DNA of 64,000 bases from Semisulcospira habei (lineage: Eukaryota; Mollusca; Gastropoda; Semisulcospiridae), in contig BTPG01000003.1 in assembly GCA_036245525.1 (NCBI GenBank), forward strand, positions 157,182,439-157,246,438, given 5' to 3'. Every line of letters begins with the position of its first letter. The first letter of the stretch is position 1. The notes under the pieces were generated by a model. The model made no database searches. It worked only from the letters and a program-made list of their open reading frames with translations, and was not told the origin of the DNA. Shown here in pieces: positions 1 through 13,084 of this stretch. The position numbers were made by a program, and so were the translations under genes.

Positions 1-1905
1 CAGCATATTTGTTTTGAAGGGGGACATCAGTGTTCCCCTTCTGGGCCCGTGCGCACGGCGGTCCCATAGATTTCTTAGACTTCTGGTCCTGGGCAGCAGT
101 CCTGCCGCTAGAGTTAGCGGCCTTAGAAGGCTGACCAGAGCCAGAAAACTTTGGCGTTGACAAACTAGCAGGTTTGGGTGGGGGCTGAGGCTTAGGAGCA
201 GCAGAAGGCGGTGCCACCAGACCGGTAGCGTCCGCCCTCTGCGTTCCCTGGCTCCTCGTCACCACCGGAGGAGGGTTACTCCCCAGGGGCGAGAGGATCC
301 GAGGCTCCGCCCCCAACCAAGAAGTTGACAACAGAAGTCTTTGGTGGGGCGCTTGCCTGCCACCGCAGCACTGAAAGTATACACAAAGTTGTTATTTGAG
401 TTTGGCGCAGCCTCAGCTGCACCAGGGCCATCAACCAGTATTTTGGCGTCCGCAAAGGACAGCCCCTTCTCCACACGCACCTGCTGAATCCTGCACTCGG
501 CGATCCAACGAGGGCACTTCTTGTCCGAAGCCATATGCGCCCCCTGGCAATTCACACACAGGGGGATGGCTGTGCAGGACTCAGCAGAGTGTCCGGGCTT
601 AGTGCAACGGGCGCATAGAGCCTCTGCCTGGCGGCATGTCTTCTGCCCATGGCCATACTTTTGGCACTTAAAGCACCGGAGGGGGAGAGGGACGTACGTT
701 TTCACTTTTAGGGAGTAGTAACCTCCCCAGATGGTAGTAGGAGCTGTGGGGGTGCCAAACGTCAGGATGATGGTAGGGAGACGGATCTCCCTACCACCTC
801 GTTTGGAAATGAAGCGCCTGACGTAGGTCACCCCCTGTGACTTAAGGTTCCGTACAAGTTCATCTTCAGACAGTTCGGCCAATGCTTGATCTTTAATCAC
901 TCCTCTAGAGGAATTCATTGTTTTGTGGGGAGTGACCTCCACTGGAGTGTCTCCGATGGAGGAGAGCCTCAGTAGCCCATTGGAGTGTGCCCGGGTACGG
1001 CACTCTACCAGCAAGTCACCAGACCTGAGGCGCTGGGCCTCAGGCCTGCCAACACGGCTCCTGAGGGTCTCCCCTACCAGGAAAGGGTGCAGCTTGGAAA
1101 CAGGCTTCTCTTTAACTTTGCTGTGGATAATGAGAAAGCGAGGCCAGGCGGCCGACGCCTGAGGTGTCGCTTCCTCACAGTCAGAGTCACTATCGTTCTC
1201 AATGACAATGTTGGCGGCTATGTGCCGCTTTGGTGCCAGTTTTGGTTTTTTGATATTTTCCATATTATAGTATGATAGATATTCATCCCCCGGGGGTCCC
1301 CGCCCGCCACCGAGCCCAACATGGGAAAGTGCAATTGTCGGCGGGTCTCCAGCCGACGCACATTGGAGACTGCCCGAAAGATATACCCAAGGGCGTAAGC
1401 CCGATTGAACCGTTTGAGCCACCCCCTTCTATCACACTGTAGAATGCAGGGGAATACTGGCGTAAAGCACCTAATCAGCATCAGAGGCTATAGCATGGTG
1501 CTCCGTATAACAACCCGCATGTCAACAGGGGGATAGGGCTTGACGTGACAAGAGCCGATTGACTAGGCCGGTACGACTAGCCTCCCGTTTAGGCAGAAGT
1601 CAAGGCCAAAGTGGAGCGTTTCAGCCACCAGGATCCTCTTCTCCCCCGACACGGGTCTCCAAGCACGGCAAACACTTGGGATCCAAAGGACCAAAAGCTC
1701 ACGCGTATTTTAAGGACCAATCCAACATGGTAGGACCTGGGTAAGCACAGCTCCTTAAAAACTGGACCAGTGAAAAAGACTGAACAACATATCTGCTGAC
1801 ATCAAGTCCTAATCCTGGACAAAGATGGCACCTCTCTGCTAGCCCACTCAGTCAAGGACTGAGGAGACTACCCACCCACGCCACGTGGAGGCCGGTGCCC
1901 AGTGG
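1..1905 (-). mobile_element. I/Nimb-like LINE copy A, 5' half (ORF2 lies off the window)
   Basis: Collinear with the complete young LINE further right: base 1 here aligns near 56765, and the 5' end, marked by a conserved ggaggccggtgcc, lies near 1900. It holds ~640 bp of 5' UTR and ORF1; the ORF1-ORF2 junction falls just left of base 1. Right of 1905 an unrelated repeat begins. The three LINE copies in the window share this 5' terminus, so it is probably the real transcript start. Whether this copy is complete cannot be judged because its 3' part is missing. Confidence 0.85.
259..1263 (-). pseudogene. LINE ORF1 (Gag-like RNA-binding protein), frameshifted near the C-terminus
   Basis: ORF1 nucleic-acid-binding protein of a non-LTR retrotransposon, expected to coat the element RNA. 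The start is placed at the Met at 1263 (MENIKKPKLAP...), because this is where the other two copies also begin; the open frame continues upstream only through 5' UTR. Three CCHC zinc knuckles follow one another in the second half: CFKCQKYGHGQKTC, CARCTKPGHSAESC and CVNCQGAHMASDKKC. The N-terminal third is basic and has an acidic patch (DSDSDCEE). Around 324-336 this copy lacks 7 bases present in the young LINE, which shifts the frame and gives a false stop at 259. The true C-terminal frame continues toward base 1. Family identification is firm; the clade (Nimb/I group) is inferred from the three knuckles and the RNase H of the related ORF2. Confidence 0.82.
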
Positions 1906-2112
1906 GCGCTGATGAAAAGACCTTCCTATGCATACTAATTTAGTCGACTCATCACAAAGGTCAAGGGGGGTTGACAGATGTGTGAAAAATGCTTACATTT
2001 TAAGAAAACACGGATTTTGCTGCTGCAGAAGCTAGCCTTGTCACAAAGGTCACACATGTAAATCGGTCATACACGTGAGCCATAATGGCTTTGCCTGTCT
2101 TGTTCTTAACGT
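1906..2112 (-). repeat. Pearl-like ~160-bp repeat, left-end fragment, reverse orientation
   Basis: Contains the reverse complement of the monomer motif (tatgcatactaatttag) followed by the family's left terminus in reverse (ggctttgcctgtcttgttc). It abuts the LINE 5' end. Confidence 0.65.
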
Positions 2113-3161
2113 TAAGTCCGCATTTGAGTCTGTGTTCTTATTCTTAATAGATATTTTGCATAGAGCCAAATTAAAGGTATCTTGTAGACCAAGCGCATAC
2201 TAAGGAACAGCGCTTAGAGTCCTGCTGTGTTAAAACACGTGTAGGAGATGTGGCATTGCCATGGCGCTAAACAACAAATATTAAAAAGGAAGGAAGGAAC
2301 CAGAAAAGCAACCTACCTGGAGCTCCTATGTCACCATGTTGAAGTTTCTAGTCAATGCACAACTGAGCCACTGTTAGCTACTGCGATGTGAACGATGTCA
2401 GAACTCCCGCCATTTTGTCCACAAGAAATTGAAGAATTTGGGATAAATAGATTCCACGCCCAAGTAATTCTGCACCACCAGCTAATACTTTTACCAAGAC
2501 AAATCTGCGGCGGACATAAAAGCATCACGTGTTCAAAAATGGAGATTTTTCTCCCCGGTCTAACATCAAAAGCAATCTACCTCAAGGACCTGACCATGCC
2601 TATTCTGCGGAGCTCCGGGTAGGCAGTGTGGCTAACCTGTTTTTCCATTGATAAACTCGAATCCAGGAAAACGCCCAGATTTTTCACATGGATTTCAAAG
2701 CAATGTCATGGCCACCTATGGAAATGTGATCACTGCTGAAGACATGTCCTAGCTCGAGTACCAATTAATAAGCATGCTTTCTGTTTCGTCATCATTTAAC
2801 TTGTCTGTTGCAAGTCATCTTTGACGTCATCTGTACACTTTTCCATGCTGGAGACAATGATCTGCAGGTTACTAGGATGGTCAGACTTGGAGACCTACTT
2901 GTGATACAGCTATTCTGGCTGATGATTGATGGCTCAGTACACAGATCTGTTATTGCTATTGTGTGGGCGAATGAAATTCTAAGCCGAAAATAACAAAGCA
3001 GTCATTCAAACATTTTCTTTCAACATCTTTAATAAACATAAGGTTTAACATATAGATGTACATTTAAAAAAGTTTAAAACAACCTGCAAAACTTTGTTAA
3101 CCCATTTAGCCCCGAGACCCTCAGCAGGGGATGGACTGACCACGATAATTCAAGGTTAGTA
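2113..3161. other. AT-rich stretch, no gene recognised
   Basis: Short open frames on both strands show no motif, no homology I recognise and no convincing exon borders. Several CACGTG/ATG-rich words occur but nothing that supports a call. Confidence 0.4.
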
Positions 3162-3201
3162 CCAGATTGGCTTGGCGCCTTCAGGCGCCAAGCTAATCTG
3201 G
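3162..3201. repeat. 18-bp-stem inverted repeat (hairpin)
   Basis: Left arm ccagattggcttggcgcc (3162-3179), loop ttca, right arm ggcgccaagctaatctgg (3184-3201); 17 of 18 positions pair. It is GC-rich in an AT-rich neighbourhood and lies just left of the first forward ~160-bp array. It could be a subterminal hairpin of a mobile element or part of an unrelated short insertion. Confidence 0.75.
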
Positions 3202-3204
3202 CCC

Positions 3205-3822
3205 CTACCCTTTAATGCATAGAAAGGCCTTATCATCAGGTACCTCTATACCAAGTTTGGGTTTGAAGTTGAGAAAAGTGTTTAGACCCCACGACCCTTG
3301 ACCTTTGTGAGAGGACCAGTAAATTAGTATGCATAGAAAGGTCTTATCAGCTATATTTGTGCCAAATCTGACTGAAAGGTTGGCAACAACTTTGATTAAA
3401 AATTACAATTCTGTCAAAAACCAGCATTTTTAACACATTTGCCAATCTCCTGTGACCCTTGAACTTTCTGAGGGGTCATCCAAATTAGTATGCATAGAGA
3501 AGTCTTACCATCAGGCATCTCTGTACCAAGTTTGGGTTTGAAGTTGAAAATAGTATTTGAGGAGAAACAATTTGTGGCAAAATATGGCTTTTTTTTTAAA
3601 CCCTTTCTGGCCCCCTGTGACCTTGACCTTTGAGAGAGGTCACTGAAATTGGTATGTTTAGAAAGGTCTTACTACAAAGTACCCTTGGGCCAAGTTTGAA
3701 GTCTGAGGCTTGAATAGTCTCCCAAAAAGATGTTGACGTTAAAAGTTTACAACGGACGCCGGACAGACGATGGATGGCCCATTACATATATGCACTTTTG
3801 CTATCGTATTTGAGCCAAACGT
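3205..3822 (+). repeat. Pearl-like array, forward, with right terminus
   Basis: Monomer landmark (agta)tgcatagaaaggtctta recurs near 3219, 3331 and 3491, with a diverged last unit at ~3652 (tgtttagaaagg). This gives ~160-bp spacing between later units. The array closes with the family's right terminus: a gacgccggacagacgatggatgg-like stretch, then cacttttgctatcg and tgagcc. Confidence 0.75.
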
Positions 3823-3994
3823 TTGGGTGCATCTACACAATTGATATGCTGAAAGATGTTATGCCGATGGATGTTACGCTGAACAGATGCCGACGGATGT
3901 TTTACCAGCAGACTTATAGACAGGACAATGCTAATTTAAATTTTGCTGAACGGACACTATACCAGCAGTAATGATTACTGTTTTTGGCTTACAT

Positions 3995-4885
3995 ACAAAG
4001 CAAAAGTGAGTCTTGTGTTCTGGACAAGTGGTCGTCTGTCCGCCTTGGCATTTTCTCGGAGACTATTCAATGAACAGTCTTCAAACTTGGCCCAGGGATA
4101 CTTTGTGGCAAAAACTTTCTAAACATTAAATTCAATATCCTTTCTGAAAGCCAAGGTCACAGGGGGCCAGAAATAGGTCAAAATTAGCCATATTTTGACA
4201 ATGCTGATTTTTCTCAAAAAGTAATTTCAACTTCAAGCCCAAACTTGGCACAGAGATACCTGATGGAAAGACGTTTTTATGCATACTAATTTGGATGACC
4301 AATGAAAAGGTCAAGTGTCACAAGAGGTCAGCAAATGTGTGAAAAATACCCCCTTTTTTGGGCTCAAGTGCGAAGCAAAAGTGAGTCTGTTCTGGGCCAG
4401 TGGTCCGTCCATCGTCCGTGGTAAACTTCAATGTTGGCATTTTATTGGAGACTATTCAAGCTACAGTCTTAAAACTTGGCCCAAGGATACTTTGTGGCAA
4501 GACCTTTCTAAACATACCAATTTCCTGATGGTAAGACCTTTATACGCACACTAATTTGGTTGATCCCTCGGAGGGGTCACAAGAGCTCAGGAAATATGTC
4601 CAAAATAGCCATATTTTGACAAAAGATGTTTTTTCTCAAATACTATTCACAACTTCAAACTTGGTACAAAGATACCTTATCGTAAGACCTTTCTATGCAT
4701 ACTAATTTGGTTGATCCCTCGAAAAGGTCAAGGGTCACAAGAGCTCAAGAAATAGGTCTAAAATCACCATATTTTGACTGAAATGCCAACGTTAAAGTTT
4801 ACCACAGACGACAGCAGATGGATGGACGGACGACCACTGGCCCAGAACATACTCACTTTTACTTTGCACTTGAGCCAAAAATAGC
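3995..4885. repeat. Pearl-like arrays in inverted arrangement
   Basis: Two reverse-orientation right termini (near 4000 and 4365, each gcaaaagtgagtct) are followed by reverse monomers. At ~4776 the orientation flips to a forward right terminus (ccaacgttaaagtttacc ... actttgcacttgagcc). The last reverse and forward pieces therefore face each other and could fold on themselves. Confidence 0.7.
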
Positions 4886-5474
4886 CATATTTTGACAAGA
4901 AATGTTTTTTGTCTACTGTATTTTTAAAATACGGTAGACTATGAAATGGGGCTGGGTCAGAGCGCATTCTGGAGCATGCACATGACGTTTTGGCGTGCGG
5001 CGTAAAAATTCTGGCAAAGACGTAACACGATAAAAATGACGTCACGTCTAGTTACGCAAACCTTGCTAGAAAACGTTTTGGCGCCAAAGTGCCGTATGTG
5101 TGCATGCGTATATGACAGCAACTAGGGCCCGTATTCGAGGACGGACAAGCTTGAAATTTTAGAATATTGTATCTAAAAGAATTATCTCGGGACCGTTTTT
5201 TATTTTTGGTAAGATGCTCATTGGTGAGAAAATGGCCGTTTCATAAAACCGGTTGATCCACACTGGAGTCCGTAATTTTTCTTATTTTTACTAGATATTT
5301 TGCGTATAGCTATATAAAAGGGACATATTGAAGGAGTTCGTTAACCAGCATTGTACCTCTAGAACTTTTTGAGTGATAATTAAATGTTTTGAAAAAAATA
5401 TATTTTCACGTTTTTGGGATTAATTTCACGAATTATATGGGTTAATCTTAAAACTGAATCTTTTTTTATGAACC

Positions 5475-5511
<37 letters not shown>

Positions 5512-5764
5512 CCAATCTTCTTATTAATTATCGCATGATTTTTCGTATACGGTATTTACATAAGCCTAGAGTTTGTCTCGGCTGTTGGTATGATTAGGTT
5601 CATCGTGACCTGCATGCCGTAGGTGTGAAAAAATCAATGTTCTGCACCACTTTTTAGGAGTCATTTGTAAAACAGATAACTTTAATTTTTCTTTTACGAA
5701 AAAAACTATCTTCTCATCAGTTAATACCCGCATGATTTTTTCATAAACAGTGTTTGCATAAACC
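4886..5764. other. No gene; AT-rich spacer with a long poly-C run
   Basis: No coding signal. The only structure is the homopolymer at 5476-5510. Confidence 0.4.
5476..5510. repeat. (C)35 homopolymer
   Basis: Thirty-five consecutive C on the + strand. Length is likely to be polymorphic and error-prone in assembly. Confidence 0.95.
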
Positions 5765-6010
5765 TTTCCAATATTTGAATCAAATTTGGCACAAAGGCAG
5801 CTGATGACAAGACCTTCCTATGTATCCTAATATAGTGTCGACTCGTCGCAAAAGTCAGGGGTCACGGAGGTTTGACAGGTGTGAAAACTGATTAAATTTT
5901 GCGAAAACATAGATTTTGTTTAGTGCAGAAGCAATCTCTTTACTTATTGTCAGACATGTGTGGATAGGTCATGCACGTAAGCCATAAGGGCTTTGCCTTT
6001 CTTGTTAAAA
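5765..6010 (-). repeat. Pearl-like element fragment, reverse, with left terminus
   Basis: One reverse monomer (ttggcacaaaggcagctgat... then tcctaatatagt) runs into the reversed left terminus gggctttgcctttcttgtt near 5986-6006. Confidence 0.7.
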
Positions 6011-6019
6011 TAGAGTTTT

Positions 6020-6285
6020 CATCAGCGTTTTTGTAAACTTTTCAATCATACGTGGCACAAAGATGTTTACTATACCATACATACTAAATTAGTTCACCCC
6101 TTGCAAAGGTCATGGAAGGTTGAGAAATTTAAAAAATGCATAAGTTTTGAGAAAGCATGGATTTTGTTAGTACAAAGATGCTGTGTTACTTATTTCAGTG
6201 ACCTAGAGAAAGGTTAAGGTCATACTAATTATGTGGATCGGTCATGCACATAAGGCATAAACGCTTTGCAATTCTTGTTTTTATT
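6020..6285 (-). repeat. Second pearl-like fragment, reverse, with left terminus
   Basis: Same structure as the preceding fragment, but more diverged: reverse monomer, then gtggatcggtcatgcacata and a degenerate gctttgcaattcttgtt terminus near 6284. Two left ends in a row show separate insertions or a partial duplication. Confidence 0.65.
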
Positions 6286-6585
6286 TTGTTTTGAACCCGA
6301 TACATTAATGTATCATGTATGTTTGCAAGTATTTTCATTTTATTGCGCTACATGTATTTATGCAGGTTTGTTTTACTGACACCACAAAAATATAAATAGA
6401 ACATCCAACAACAACAAAATCTGCTGAAAGCCAATTTACACGTGTTGATGCACAGACGTTCTAAATCTAGGTGTTCACAGGTGAGTGAATGCCCTCAGGA
6501 ACGACTGCAACAGTATGCTTGAAGCCATCCATAAGCTTCCTGAGGTGGTCACTGATATTGCCGTCTTGATGCTTTGACTCGCGTG

Positions 6586-7075
6586 CGATAGCAAAAATAT
6601 GTGCTGGGTCATCCATCGTCTATCCATTGGTAGACATTTTCTCAAAGCCTGTTCCAGCCATAGTCTTCAAACTTGGTCCAAGGATATTTTGCGACAAGAC
6701 CTTTCTAAACACCAATATCAGTACATGTAACTTCTCTCAAAGGTCAAGGTCACAAGGGGATTACTAAAGGTAAAAAATTGCCATATTTTGACCAAAAAAA
6801 AAAAGTTTTTCTATTACTAAATACTATTTAATAACTCAAAGCCAAACTTGGTACAAAAACACCTGATACCAAGACTTTCTACCTGCATACTTATTTGGAT
6901 GACCATTGGAAAGGTCAAATTACAAGAGATCGGCAAATGTATGAAACATTTCAATTTAAAATAGAATTTGAGTTTTTATTAAATTTACATTCAAATTTGG
7001 CACTAAGGTAGTTTCTATGCATACTAATTTAGTTGACCCCTTGCCAAGGTCACAGGCCATGGGGGGTCCAGCAAT
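6586..7075 (-). repeat. Pearl-like array, reverse, right terminus to monomers
   Basis: Begins with a decayed reversed right terminus (gcgatagcaaaaatatg, then ccatcgtctatccat) and continues through about two reverse monomers (tgcatacttatttggatgacc; tatgcatactaatttagttgacc). A poly-C run follows directly. Confidence 0.65.
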
Positions 7076-7089
7076 TATCCATATAACCG

Positions 7090-7111
7090 CCCCCCCCCCC
7101 CCCCCCCCCCC
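7090..7111. repeat. (C)22 homopolymer
   Basis: Uninterrupted C run at the edge of the preceding array. Confidence 0.95.
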
Positions 7112-7527
7112 ACCAAATTTCAACTTCACCCGGATGCACTCCCCATGTTGTTGGTTTTTTTTTTTAATGTATGGCGACCGTAAAATAATGATATTGATAA
7201 TCAAAAAAATTTCAGATCGGACAATATTTTTCACATAATATTCTTCCTGGGTGCAGATGTGGTAACTTTGTAAACTGATGCACAATTAAGCTAACACTAC
7301 TGTTACAGCAGTTGAAAAAACGGGCTTTGGAACCAAGACCAAAGGTGGTTCGATATAAGAACTGGAATGTTGCACATATTGCCAGATCAATCATCAAATT
7401 GCCCACAAATATGAATTTATTTTACTGTGATTTGAGGGGGCAAATGGCCCTGTTAGATATATGGTACACGAAATGAGAAGAAATTTGTGTTGCTATATTT
7501 TTGTCGTGTTTTATTCAACCATGCATT

Positions 7528-9034
<1,507 letters not shown>

Positions 9035-9340
9035 TTAAATTGTGAAGCTTGAATGTTGTAAAATGAAAGACTTTTCTGCTCTTCTTCTCCTTTGTATGCA
9101 AGAGAGTTCCTCCGTTATGCTTATAAGGCTTAGTTATTTGGGTTTTACGCCGAGCAGTGCTTAAAAGGCAGTGGAAAAACTCTTTTGTATGCAGGAAAGT
9201 TCCTGTGTTATGCTTAAAAGGCAGTGGAAAACATCTGGTGCATGTGCCTATATTTATATGCACAAGGATTGTGAAAAGAAGGGTAGAAAAGACTTGGTTG
9301 TGGCAAGACCCATTGATAACTCATTGCATCAGCAAAATCA
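9035..9340. repeat. Local duplicated repeat, copy 1 (expanded)
   Basis: Similar to 10030-10215: both run from ...gtaaaat(g)aaagact through tatgca-g-agttc to gtgccta and ttgtgaaaagaag. In this copy the central unit (tatgcaggaaagttcct ... ttatgcttaaaaggcagtgg) is present twice, and a 28-bp LINE tail interrupts it at 9130. Confidence 0.65.
9130..9157 (-). mobile_element. 28-bp extreme 5'-truncated LINE tail with 12-bp target-site duplication
   Basis: ttagttatttgggttttacg followed by ccgagcag matches the 3' terminus of the window's LINE family (compare 52673 and 33213). It is flanked by tgcttataaggc (9118-9129) and tgcttaaaaggc (9158-9169), 11 of 12 identical, which is expected of target-primed reverse transcription aborted almost at once. 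A SINE sharing the same tail is the alternative source. Confidence 0.65.
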
Positions 9341-9737
9341 AGCAATGACAGCCTGCCATGGAGTATACTGCATTAAGTGACCTGCATATGTAAAAGTATA
9401 CACTCGTACCCACGATTTACAATAAAGAAGGAAATATGTATGGACCTAACATGGACATTTCATGAACACCCATCACAATAATTATGTTAAAATGTGGGTA
9501 CACTGATGTTCATGACACAGACAATAAGTTTCACTATATACTGCACAGAAACCAGTAAGTACCATGGCTACATCCCCCGTTATATGTCGTGAAAGTTGAC
9601 ATTTAGTATAGTACTAACCTCCAAACTGCTCCACATGTAATGAATCGTCCAAGTTCAAATGAATTGAACAACTGATTTATCTATGAGATCATATAATCAC
9701 AATGCATTGCAAAAACAGTTCTCAAGTTATACACAAC

Positions 9738-10029
9738 AGCTTACATGTATCTGTGTAACATTCACTCTAAGAAAGCAACAAGTTGAAACAAATCACCCTA
9801 CAATGCTGTTTAACTCTTAAATGTGCTGGCAACAAGAACAATGGTTTTATGTATTGCATAACATATAACAACAAAGCAACTTGGAATAAATCATCCTACA
9901 ATGCTGTTTAACTGCTGACAACAAGAACAATGTTTTATGTATCTGTGTAACATTCAGTCTAACAACAAAGCAACAACTAGGAACAAATCATCCTACAATT
10001 GTGTTTAACTCCTAAACATGATGGCAAAA
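9738..10029. repeat. Three-unit tandem repeat, period ~97-99 bp
   Basis: The phrase aaatcatcctacaatgctg (with variants) recurs near 9790, 9888 and 9985, each followed by tttaact and an acaagaaca word. Outside these units the surrounding sequence is unique. Confidence 0.75.
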
Positions 10030-10215
10030 AGAACAAATTATGAAGTTTGAATGGCGTAAAATAAAAGACTTCTCCTTTATATGCAGTAGAGTTCATTACC
10101 TTGTGCTCAAAATGCAGAGGAAAACCTCGCGTATGTGTGCCTATTCACACAGATTGTAAAAAGAAGTGTAGACAAGTCTTAGTTGAGGCAAGACAATACT
10201 GATAAATCGTATTTG
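10030..10215. repeat. Local duplicated repeat, copy 2 (compact)
   Basis: Partner of 9035-9340 without the internal doubling and without the LINE tail, so it approximates the pre-insertion state. Confidence 0.6.
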
Positions 10216-10294
10216 TGAATTTTAGCAACCAAAGCCCACCACGGAGCAGATAAAAGGAGCCAGTTTGCGTGTGGATTTCAGGCACTTTATTTAT

Positions 10295-10995
10295 TATTAA
10301 CAAGAAAGGCAAAGCCCTTAAGGCTCACTTGTATGACTGATCCACATAATTATGTGTGACCTTTGTGACAACAAGTAAAGGGCTGGCTTCTGTACCAGCG
10401 AATGCATGTTTCCTAAAAAATGTGTGCATTTATCAACACTCCCCCCTCCCCCTCCCATTACCCTTGACCTTTGCAAATAGTCAATTCAAATTAGTATGCA
10501 TAGAAAGGTCTTGCCATCAGCAACCTTTATGCCAAATATTATTTAAAAGTTTGCAAAAACCTTTATAAAAACTACAGTTCTAACAAAAACTGGCATTTTT
10601 CACACACTTGCTGACCTCTTGTGACCTTTGATCTTTTGAAGGGGTCATCAAAATTAATATGCATAGAAATTAAGGTGTTACCATCAGGTATCACTGCACC
10701 ATGTTTGGGTTTGAAGTTGAAAATAGCTTTTAAGAAAAAAACATTTGTAAAAATATGGTTATTTAAAAAAAAATAAAAAAATTCTGGACCCTGTGACCTT
10801 GACCTTTGAGAGAGGTCACTGAAATTGGTATGTTTAGAAAGGTCTTCCCACAATGTATCCTAACAGGTAAAGTTGGAAGTCTGTGTCTTAAATGGTCTCT
10901 GAGAAAATGCCAACTTTAAAGTGTACCACGCATGACAGACAACGGATGGCTCAATACACACACTCACTTTTGCTAGTGAACGTGATCCAAAAATG
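10295..10995 (+). repeat. Near-complete pearl-like element, forward
   Basis: Left terminus aacaagaaaggcaaagccc at ~10299, then monomers at ~10497 and ~10660 plus the diverged last unit (~10830). The right terminus near 10965 (cactcacttttgctag ... gtgatcc) is slightly degenerate. With both ends present at ~700 bp, this is one of the best representatives of the family here. It has no coding capacity, so it is non-autonomous. Confidence 0.75.
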
Positions 10996-11304
10996 GAAGT
11001 TCTCATAGCTTCATGTATTTAACCTTTTGTATCTGCAATGTGTTTAATATAAGACATTTAAGGCACGTGTATACATTTTTGGAAGCAGTTTTTTGCTTAC
11101 AGTGAAACATGAAAAAAGATGTATTCCCCATTAATAGTGACTAAAAAGTGGAAAAGAGCTACAAATTAAATTTTGCCCGATCTGCACAGAAATGTGTATG
11201 CATCATGAACAAAAGTAGATTTAATTCTAAAGATACGTTTTGTGTGCGCTTTTACAGAAATTCAAACATTCTTGTATAGTGCAAAAACTATAACATGCCT
11301 TACA

Positions 11305-11560
11305 ATGTGATGCCACCATCAGGTATCGCTGTACCAATTAAGTTTGGATTTGAAGTTGTAAATAGTGTTTGTGAAAAACATCTTTTGTCAAAATATGGCT
11401 ATTTTTTTTTACCTATTTCCTGAGCTTTTGTGACCCTTGACCTTTCTGAGGTGTCAAACAAATTAGTATGCATAGAAAGGTCTTAGGACAAGGTATTGTA
11501 CCAAATTTGGGTTTGAAGTTGTGCATAGTATTGGAGAACAAATAAATTTTGTCAAACTAT
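11305..11560 (+). repeat. Pearl-like monomers without termini
   Basis: About one and a half monomers (ggtatcgctgtaccaatta ... attagtatgcatagaaagg at ~11463). Neither conserved end is visible. Confidence 0.65.
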
Positions 11561-12284
11561 AGCTTGCCAAAAGGCTTTTCAACAAAATACTTGAGTGCAG
11601 TACCCAACAGCTAGTCTTACCACAGGAATTTTTCTTCATCTCAGTTTTGTCTTACAGGGAGCTTATTCTGAACACAGGTAGCAGTAGGCAGACATATAAA
11701 TTGCACTCATGTCCTTTCCAATCAGTTCAGAAAAATGAGAATATAATGAATGTAAAGAAAATCCTTTAGTTTCAATATTTAAATTCTTGAAGAGTATTAG
11801 TGTTACTGGAGATCTGCTCTTTTTTTTGTTGCATGCTCTAGTTTTACTGTGTGCACATCAGCAGCATCAGATTCTGAATGTGAATTAATTCAAATAAAAC
11901 CACATTATTTTTAGGGATTTTCAAATAAAATGGAATATTAAATGGTGTGTGAATTTATTGTAAAAATGAAACAAACAAAAGTAATGATCTGATTCTGAAT
12001 ATGATTTTTGCACACTTTTTATGCTGATAGTTATTAACCAGTTGTAAGAAAATGCTGTGACACTGAACACAAAAAAGGCAGCAAAAAATCTCTGGATTTC
12101 TCATTTTCAAAACTTGACAGGCATGCACTTGTGCTATTTCAGATGCAGCAAATTCCATGTCCATCGGAGATTTTTTTTTTTTTCAAAACCAATTACAGGC
12201 CATTGAAATCAAATTTCTCTTACTTTAGTATCGCAATTCAATGCTAAAAAATCTGCTATGCACTGATTGCAGAATTGCAACAAC
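11561..12284. other. AT-rich, nothing recognised
   Basis: No gene or named repeat could be supported. Confidence 0.35.
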
Positions 12285-12690
12285 TATTTTAACAAGAATG
12301 GCAAAGCCTGTAAGGCTCACATGCATGACTGATCCACATAATTAATCTGACCATGACATTTCTGATGGGGCACAAAAATAAGCAAATGTTCCAGTGTCCT
12401 TACATCAGCAATAGCTTAGTTTTGTACCTGAGAAATCCATTTTGTATGCATTTTGCACACTTCTGTCAACCTCTATTGACCCTTGACCTTTAGGAAGGGT
12501 TGACCAAATTAGTATGCATAGCGATCTTATCATCAGCTACCTTTATGCACAATTTTATTGAAAAGTTTGCAAAAATTATAACATGTTTTGGTCAAAATGT
12601 TTTTTTAAAAATCTATTTCCATAGGATCATCTAGTATGCATAGAAAGGTCTTATCATCAGGTATCTCTGTAGCAAGTTTGGGTTTTAAAG
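12285..12690 (+). repeat. Pearl-like element, left terminus and two monomers
   Basis: Left terminus aacaagaatggcaaagcc at ~12291; monomer landmarks near 12514 and 12638. It stops at ggtttt before a right terminus. Confidence 0.7.
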
Positions 12691-13084
12691 GCCATAAGCG
12701 CTCCTGAGCATTCTCAACATCACATAAAACTGTTTGACGAATATCAACACCCTATATATTTATTTAAAATGTGTTATAAAGCCTCCTAACGAGTGGCTAC
12801 GGTTGTTATTTCGTTCATAGCTGTGTGATTAAATCACTTTGTGTCTGTTTTACCACTGATGTGTATGTGCCGCTCGCCTCTACCAAGCGCCAGAGCCAAG
12901 GTTAAAGCTATTTATAGCTCCAAAGTCCAGGTCCTCGAGCAAGACAGAAAGTAGCTGGGAATCTAACATAACAGCCTTTATGGGGCTGTATCACGGTTAG
13001 GTGTCTTAATTAATCTGTCCATGAGTAAAACATGCAGTTCTGCCAGGAAAGCAATGTAACAGGTTTGTATGGTCACCACAGAAG
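12691..13084. other. Unassigned insert between pearl-like pieces
   Basis: A more GC-rich ~400 bp segment splits what looks like one array: aagtttgggtttt before it, agtttaagttgtgaatag after it. It could be an insertion, but I see no clear target duplication or motif. Confidence 0.35.

Noticed and set aside
1264..1422. 53-residue N-terminal extension of ORF1 in copy A
   Set aside because: The other two LINE copies start at the equivalent of 1263, and the upstream frame is not kept open in the young copy.
4315..4554. 79-codon frame on the + strand as a gene
   Set aside because: It lies wholly inside pearl-like repeats, and similar frames appear in other arrays by chance.
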